This document shows, piece by piece, positions 57,189 to 64,000 of a stretch of DNA of 64,000 nucleotides (its first letter is position 1; the number at the start of each line of letters is the position of its first letter). Below the pieces are notes generated by a model. It ran no database searches. It saw only the letters and a program-made list of their open reading frames with translations, and had not been told where the DNA came from. Both the position numbers and the translations under genes were made by a program. Location of the stretch: positions 1 through 64,000 of the forward strand of contig CALNHX010007443.1 of the NCBI GenBank assembly GCA_940337035.1. Reading direction: 5' to 3'. Source of the DNA: Agriotes lineatus. Lineage: Eukaryota; Arthropoda; Insecta; Coleoptera; Elateridae.

Positions 57189-60059
57189 ATACTATTAGGT
57201 ACCAATTTTTTTGTGAGCAAGAGGAGTGTACAGCTGATAGAGATAATGTTTGATTTGCAGTTTATATTTTTATATAGTACCTAACTGATTGATTACTGAA
57301 TTATTGCAAATATCTGAAAGGCAAGTGATGGTTACTGTATGGAAAATATTAATGTAATCGCTTTCGAAGGACATATTTTAAGAACACTTTCTACTTGGGG
57401 CAGCATCTAAATTCACAAACAACAGTTTCAATGCCATACTGTCTACATATTCCTGTATTGACCACGCCACTGATCAGCAACCAGTTTTCTTTGCATAAAC
57501 ATGCTTTTTGCTGCATTTTATTGCAGGCTAAAGAAAGTTGCTCTAGATTATTCAGAGAATGGCTGGCGCACTCAGGGCCACAGGAGGCTTCCTGTTGGGA
57601 AAGACGTAGGTGAAAAACTCCAAGACGGGCGTCTTTAGAGGTGAAATTGGCACGGCGTGGGTTCATGGTCGGTTGAGGTGAAATGACCGACCACCTGTTG
57701 GATCATTACAGTTGCACGGTGTTGACTATGTAACTCCAAAAAGAAAAACAGGCACGGTGAGGGACAATTCGTGTTTGGTTCCGCGTCTGGAACGATGATG
57801 CTTCCGCATTTGCATTCGCTGTGGTTCTGTGAGTAAAAAAGTTTGGAAAGTGCCCGTGCGTTTTGCAAAATTCCAGGTGTTGGATATGGATACGGTGGCG
57901 CGATGATTGGGCCGCATGCTCCATCTGTTGATATTTTGATCATTCACCGCTGAACGGTGCAGGTAATTGTGTTATACTTACTAAAAGTTACTGTCTGAAA
58001 TTTTAATTATTGCAATTGCAATTAAAATATTTTAATATATATGTATTTATACAAGACAAATAAAAATTATAATTAGCTTATGTAAGAACCAAAACTATAA
58101 TATATGGATTTTTGAATCATGCATTTCTTTACGCTATTACTTCATAGAGGGCCCACCATGTTAACATTTAAAACAATTGAATAAATACATTAAATAACAT
58201 AGTGTTAAATGATGCAAATTAGATACTTTCGGGCGTAAAATAGCATAAGAGAAAAATGATAAAGCGTATATGCGGTGCAAATATGTAGTGAATAAATAAA
58301 ACACATTTACCTATTTAAGGATTTTACCTCAAATGAACTTCGTGTACTGTACGCAACCAGGGTAGTATTCAGTATTTAATTTCATTTACAACAAAAAGAA
58401 ATACATGAGGTAATTAATACTTATTAAAGTTGGTTAGTACGACATAGTTTATATCTGAGAAGAATTAGTGTCTGGCATTAATTATTTAAAAATTTTAAAG
58501 TTAGAAACTATTTTTTTTTCAATACTAATAGCCAGGCTTATAAAGACCACTATTATTATGTTTCAGAAACCAGAAACATTGGCTTACTTGCATAAAACCG
58601 GGTGTATGAGATGAAGCACAAATTCTTCCAGTAAATAAGGTTTCATAAAAGTAACTCGATGTTTCTAAAATTCTGCATGGAACCATAATTCTAGATTCTG
58701 AACAACTTCTCTTAATGATGTTTTGCATTTTCGAAACAGAAAAGGTACTTTACGTGAACAAAATATGTTTTTAAATTACTGCCAAGGTTTCCTTGATATG
58801 ACGCCGGCACCCTAGAGGAGGGGATTAGGGTACTAACATTTGTGCCAAAACTCAGGACTACATTTTGTTGAGGTAGATATCTATTATGCCTGGACTAACG
58901 CAAAACACGCAGCGGAAAACAACGGAGCGATGTATAAAAATAAATTGTAGTTTTTACAACAATAATAAATTGTAGTTTTCACAACAATAAAGTAATAGGG
59001 ATAATTCTTTAAAAATCTCCATTCTTTTCTTCACATTTCATACGATGGAAGTATGCCTTTATGTGCAATAGTTTTCAAAATACCTCGATGCTGACATTTA
59101 TAACGCGCATTTCCGGTACGCTTTGTTTAACCAATTTTTGTAGCATGTTTTTTACTAATTTAAAAGACAAGACCGAAATTAATATGCAATCTAAAGTAGT
59201 TTATCAAATTAATTGTATGTATTATCTGTAACCTAATTTTTACCTTGCGGTGTAGAGGCTGGTGTTTTATATGCTTACGTCTGGCGGTGCAATGCTCAAC
59301 TTGCCCCGGATTCGGGTTACAGAGTTGGAGCGCGCCTAGTGTGCTTGCGCAGCAACCATTGTGTGAGGTGATGTAATTACTGTAATTCAACATACGTAGG
59401 TCAAGCTAAACAACTATTAAAAAATAGAATCTAATTAATAATTTATCATCCTCCAACAAAAAACAGCTTTAACTGACCGCGCCAATGATAATCACCACAA
59501 ATTTAACTTTAACACACCTAAAATCTTACACAAAGAAAATAATTTAAAAGAGACTATGCTTGGAAATGATTCTTCATAGTTTCTGCTATTATATTTCAAA
59601 TTTATAAATTACTAAAAATCACAATTTAAGTTAATACTACCCTGCCTAGATTAAATGCAAGTTTCAAATTTTCTGCAGTGCGCGCATTGCTGATAGCATA
59701 AATATGAGAATAGCCTTGCATTCTCTTATATATAATTTTTTTACAGTTCTGCTTCCATCATTCTCAAACCACCTTTATATATTTTAGTTATAGATTTTAC
59801 TAAGATGTACTCTTGCTAATTTATTTTATTAATTAAAAAAATTTAACTACTAAATAAAGGTTTAAACTTCTACAACACTACCTTTAAATGTAAGTATACA
59901 AGTTCAAAGAAAATAATGTGTTTCGCTAATCTAATTTTCTCTTTTCAGACATGTAACTTACTTTTGTAATAAACTTATATAACTGCTGAAGCTAGTAAAA
60001 CTAGCGAAACGTTTTAATTAATAATTTTTTTAAATATTAAAGTATGTTAACGACAAAAT
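57189..60059. other. No recognised gene
   Basis: 57395-57950 is less AT-rich with overlapping open frames on the minus strand (57391-57666, 57635-57943) that match nothing I recognise. The rest is AT-rich. Confidence 0.4.
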
Positions 60060-60990
60060 AATTTTTATTTATTAACAAAAATCATGCTTATTAATAAATT
60101 TTTTGACTAAAGATCTGCTATAAGATTTATCAACAAATTAATAGTCAAGTAATGTAACTATTGAATATTTGCTACTTATATTTCCTGAAAAATTATAGAA
60201 CAGCTGTTATATATTTCGGAAATGTATTGTGAACATTTGTTATAATATTTCCTTTAAATTTAAACATTTGCTGAAAGCTAACTGAAAACTCTTTACTAAT
60301 TTATAGCAAATTTACTACAGCTTTACAGAAAATATTAAAAAAATTACTGCATTTTTAATAAAGAACTTGTGACAAATTCGCTAAACAGTTGCTTAGAAGC
60401 TGTATATACAGAAAAGTTTTCTGCAAGATTGGTAGAGAATCGCTAAAAAATTGTTGAAAATGCAATGTTTTTATCATTTATAAAAGTTATTATTAAAAAA
60501 CCCAATATTGTAACTGAAAATTTTCTAGAAGTTTAACCGAAATTTTCTGAAAATTTAAAACAATTTTATACCGCAACACTTTGAACAAAATAGGTGTAAT
60601 TTTTTACACATGAAATGTGCAAATTTGCTAAACAATTTTGAAAATTTGTTAGAATATCTCCCGAAAATAAATTTATTAAACAAACTGAAAATTTCTCTAA
60701 CAATTTATTGTAAACTTTCTCAAGTTTTACTGGAATTTTATTGCAATTTGAATAAAGAACATGCTGTATGTAAACTCTAGAAATTTCTGGAAAAAATGTT
60801 GCAAATTAACAAAAAAAATGCACTGGAAGTTTGGTAAGGATCGTTGAAAATTCGTACAAAACTTTTTGTAAAAAAACTTTTATGACTTGAAAAGTTGCTA
60901 CTATAAAATGTGCGAAATATTTGATGAAAATCCCTGAAGTTTATTGTCAACTTGCTGAAACTCCGCAATTTATTGGAATTTAGTTTCCGT
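60060..60990. repeat. Degenerate AT-rich repeat (GAAAATTTGCT-like)
   Basis: Words like 'gaaaatttgct', 'ctgaaaatttct' and 'tttattgtaaactt' recur throughout at irregular short spacing, without a clean unit. Looks like a worn minisatellite. Confidence 0.5.
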
Positions 60991-61013
60991 GGGGACAATA
61001 ATTGAATTCAGGT

Positions 61014-63148
61014 GATTAGTCAACACTATAATGAACGAACTAGTGATGGGCTTATTCGAATGAAAAATAACCGGTTATCCGGTTATTGAAATAACCTCTG
61101 TAACCCGGTTTTCGTTCCAAGTATTCGAATGAAAAATAACTTCATCGTGATACGTACTACGTGCCGTATCTCAGCGACCTGCGAGTGATCGAAATTCTGT
61201 AAATAATACGTCATTCCTAACCATAAGCAAGGCAGATTGTACTGATTGACCCAATTGAGGCTCGCGGCTGCTTGTTGATGTTATTAACACATTTGAGACT
61301 CCCAGTCGACCAGTTAAATTTATGGGACCGTTCCTATTAAAGATAACGTTCTGCTGAGTATGAGATTTACTGAAGCTGTGTTGGTATTAATTTATAACGG
61401 CCTAAATTTTTGCTTCGAAACGCGGTTGATTATGCCTAATAAGGGATAAACAGAAAGCGAAATAAGATTTTCCAATATCTTAACAGATTTATATTTAATT
61501 TTTAATAACGGAGCAGTCGATGCCCATCCGTCGTCATATCATATGAACGTGGGACAAGAAGTGGATTTCGATGTTTAAAATTTTAAGTGTGCGTCCTTAG
61601 AACCGCGGCAGGCTGAACGTAGATAAATTATGGATTCTAAAATATACCGGTATGATGTGCAAGCGAACAGGGAAGGGTGGCTACTACAGAAGTTTAGGAA
61701 CTAACAATAGATTCAATAGATACTTTGTATTCGCATATTTATAATTTCTTTATGATTAGTATTGATATAGCTATTCTCAATGGTTTAAACTCCTTGGAAA
61801 TCAAATAAAAATCACTTATACAATTATTATAATTAACGATTAACTGAGTTCCTCTGCTATCTGCAAGTTACGATGCCGATGCAGATGACGGTGAACCACT
61901 AACCGGAAAACCGCCAACCGGCAAACCGGCGAAATCGAAACGAATCGAGAGCCAAAATTTATTCGAATGATTATTCAAATAATCATTCGGTTATTCATAT
62001 CATTCGAATGCAAATAATTCGGTTATGAAAATTGTCCGGTTATGCCCATCACTAGAACGAACCAACGAAAATTGTTCAATTTGTCAGAAACGGCCAATCA
62101 AAATTGTCTGTGTTTGAAAACACCTAATGTCACAGTGTTTTCACGCGAGCCTGATTGGTTTCAATTATTTCAATTTAGTGAGTAGCCTTTGACTGACATT
62201 TCACCAAAACGTCAAAGTGAAGTTTGCAAATCAGCGTCGTTCTAAAAACTCATAATAATCGTGTTGGAAGCTCCAGTATTGAATTAACAGTGGAAAACGT
62301 TAAATATGTGTGCAGTCGAACACGGTAAAAGTCATCTACCCATATTGTTGAATAATCTTTCCAAATACCATTCAAGGCGAATTTTTTTAAGAGAATGTTT
62401 TTCATCAACGTGTAAATTATTGCAAAGTTGTCTCAACAAAAACTGCTCAAATTCCACTCGACCTGCGATCTCGCGGATTTTTTAATCCAGTTTTGGTTTC
62501 GAGACATTTCAACGCAATAATTTGCATGTGAACGAAAAAAAATCTTATTTTTTTTCACCTTTTGTGGTATTACCCTTGATAATGTTGCAGAAATGCAGTA
62601 TTTGTCCTGCTGGAACATTGCAAAAGCTTCGTTTCTTGAGGAAATAGTGCATAAGGCAATATTTTGACTGAATATTCCACGTGCACTGATTTCGTTGACA
62701 TGCAAATTATGGTGTTTAAATTTCTCGAAACCAAAACTGTGTTAAAAATTTAACGAGCGCGCAGGTCGAGTGGAATTTGAGCAGTTTTTCTCTTCAAAAA
62801 GTATACCTTGAGTAGTATTTGGAAAGATACTTCAGCAATATAAATAAATCACTTCGGTTTTACTGTCTTTCACAGCAACGTTTTTTAACATTTCCTATTA
62901 TTAATTCAATGCTAGAACTTCCAAACTGATTATTATTAATTTTTAGAAGGACGCCGGTTTGCAGACTTCACTTTGACGTTTTGGCGAAATGTCATTCAAT
63001 GCAACTTTTAAATTGAATTCATTTAAACCTATCGTGATCGCGTGAAGAACTGCGACATTAGGTATTATGTATTACAGTCAATTTTGATTGGCCGTTTCTG
63101 ACAAATTGACTAATTTCATTGGTTCGTTTATTATAGTGTTGAATAATC
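61014..63148. mobile_element. Foldback element, arms interrupted by a hAT
   Basis: Left arm 61014-62538 (excluding the hAT) and right arm 62690-63148 are inverted repeats of about 500 bp. Shared words include 'gattagtcaacactataat', 'cagaaacggccaatcaaaat', 'acgtcaaagtgaagt', 'ctgctcaaattccactcgac' and 'ttttggtttcgaga'. The loop is about 150 bp. No transposase. Confidence 0.88.
61041..62054. mobile_element. hAT-type non-autonomous element, 1014 bp
   Basis: Perfect 11-bp TIR 'tagtgatgggc' and 'gcccatcacta', with exact 8-bp duplication 'gaacgaac' (61033-61040, 62055-62062). Subterminal 'ccggttat' and 'attcgaatga' repeats, typical transposase-binding clusters of hAT elements, lie at both ends. 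No transposase frame. Confidence 0.95.
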
Positions 63149-63151
63149 AAG

Positions 63152-63392
63152 GGTTATATCCCGACTGGATCAAGTTTAATCGATTAAACTGGGTATGACC
63201 TTAAATTTTGATTTTTTTTTCTGAAAAAATGACGTTTGAGTGTATAATAATTTGATAAAATCCGGAGCCGTAGGTTGAGGGATTTTATCTAACATTATCA
63301 TCCACGAAAGTATTTGATCTAAAGCAACATTTTAAAAGTTATGTGGTAGTACACAGTTTAACCGATGAAACTGGATGCTCGAGGGGTATATG
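63152..63392. mobile_element. MITE, ~241 bp
   Basis: Ends 'ggttatatcccgactgg' and complement-like 'ctcgaggggtatatg'. Both subterminal regions contain 'agtttaatcgattaaact' or a close inverted copy. Possible 5-bp duplication 'tcaag' (63147-63151, 63393-63397). Starts right where the foldback element ends. A truncated relative is at 9962. Confidence 0.65.
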
Positions 63393-63675
63393 TCAAGATT
63401 ATTTCCAGAATAAAAATACGTAGTAGGAATTAACAATTTTTTGTTTTATGTATTATCAGAAACGTAAACCATTTTTGTAAATAAAAACAAAAGGAAATTC
63501 AATTATTATTTGTTGCGTTACTAGCATAATATGTGAAGAAATTACAATTTCGATAAATAATTTGCGTTCTGCATAATAGAAGATTCCAATTTGTTTGGTT
63601 CTAAAGTTGCCGCCTTAGAGGTGCTTGGTTGCTTCTCTACGTCATTTGTATTCAATCTTAATTTGTTAATAACAC
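63393..63675. other. AT-rich spacer
   Basis: Nothing recognised. Confidence 0.5.
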
Positions 63676-64000
63676 TTAGGTTGTGTTAAGTATCCATTTA
63701 TACGTGTACTTCCGTAGCCCGTTATTTTAATAAGCTGTTGCTCATGCGTTCCGTTTCGTTCCGTTCTTTACTAGACTACTAGCAGCAGCTGTAGTTCGAT
63801 TGGAGTGATTTGTTATTTTTAAAGTTGCGTCCAAACCAATTTTTGAAGCTGCATCTCTCGTCCATTTTGATAATTGATTTCTACCAATAGGTGAATTTGT
63901 GTACCAATAAGAAGTTTTGCTCTTCTTCCAGAATATTTGCATGTGAGAAATAGACGGTTTGTTGTTATATTGGAATCTCGCTTGGATTCACTTCATCAGA
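63676..64000 (-). pseudogene. Tyrosine-recombinase (Crypton-type) C-terminal relic
   Basis: The minus-strand frame 63742-63942 reads 'PIGRNQLSKWTRDAASKIGL' followed by 'KITNHSNRTTAAASSLVKNG'. This is the HxxR catalytic motif (H-S-N-R) and context of Crypton/DUF3504-type tyrosine recombinases. After a stop at 63742-63744, the neighbouring frame continues 'EQQLIKITGYGSTRINGYL', the next conserved block, where the family usually has G-H; here it is G-Y. So there is a frameshift and a changed catalytic position. The N-terminal part lies beyond the window. Confidence 0.75.

Noticed and set aside
1..64000. CRISPR arrays, operons or prokaryotic defence systems
   Set aside because: The DNA is eukaryotic, with spliceosomal introns and eukaryotic transposons; no regular short repeat-spacer pattern was seen.

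Overview
The window looks like arthropod, most likely insect, nuclear DNA. It is AT-rich, has spliceosomal introns (GT-AG), and is packed with decayed transposons and tandem satellites. It holds one gene I can prove: a multi-exon ABC transporter of subfamily G (half-transporter, NBD then TMD) on the + strand, spread over 17.3 kb (20533-37822). Seven exons join in frame to 645 residues plus a stop. The N-terminal exon(s) are not identified. Species and order cannot be fixed from the sequence.

Layout. 1-3170: satellite of about 178-bp units. 3171-3830: CpG-rich patch. 5065-6491: a deleted hAT element and a small inverted-repeat element. 8590-9960: GATTCGA-type satellite. 13257-13349: tRNA-Ser-like relic. 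13795-16140: satellite of about 406-bp units. 17030-17510: CpG-rich promoter candidate. 17826-20170: shuffled segmental duplication. 20533-37822: ABCG gene. Its 6.8-kb first visible intron holds a LINE relic, two hAT MITEs and a dispersed repeat. Its 8.3-kb intron holds palindromic and Harbinger-like elements. 40494-43220: decayed hAT. 43451-44177: palindromic mariner. 47150-48040: CpG-rich block with four 71-bp repeats. 53330-54560: Jockey relic. 57008-57188: MITE. 61014-63148: foldback element with a hAT nested in one arm. 63676-64000: tyrosine-recombinase (Crypton-type) relic running off the right edge.

The transporter is the only cellular gene with clear support. The rest is mainly a record of nested insertions, several dated relative to each other by exact target-site duplications. 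The most notable genic detail is a 54-bp intron whose length is a multiple of three and which has no in-frame stop, sitting inside the transmembrane domain. I see no operon-like or defence-like system. No signal here amounts to a wholly new system, but several structures are worth checking.
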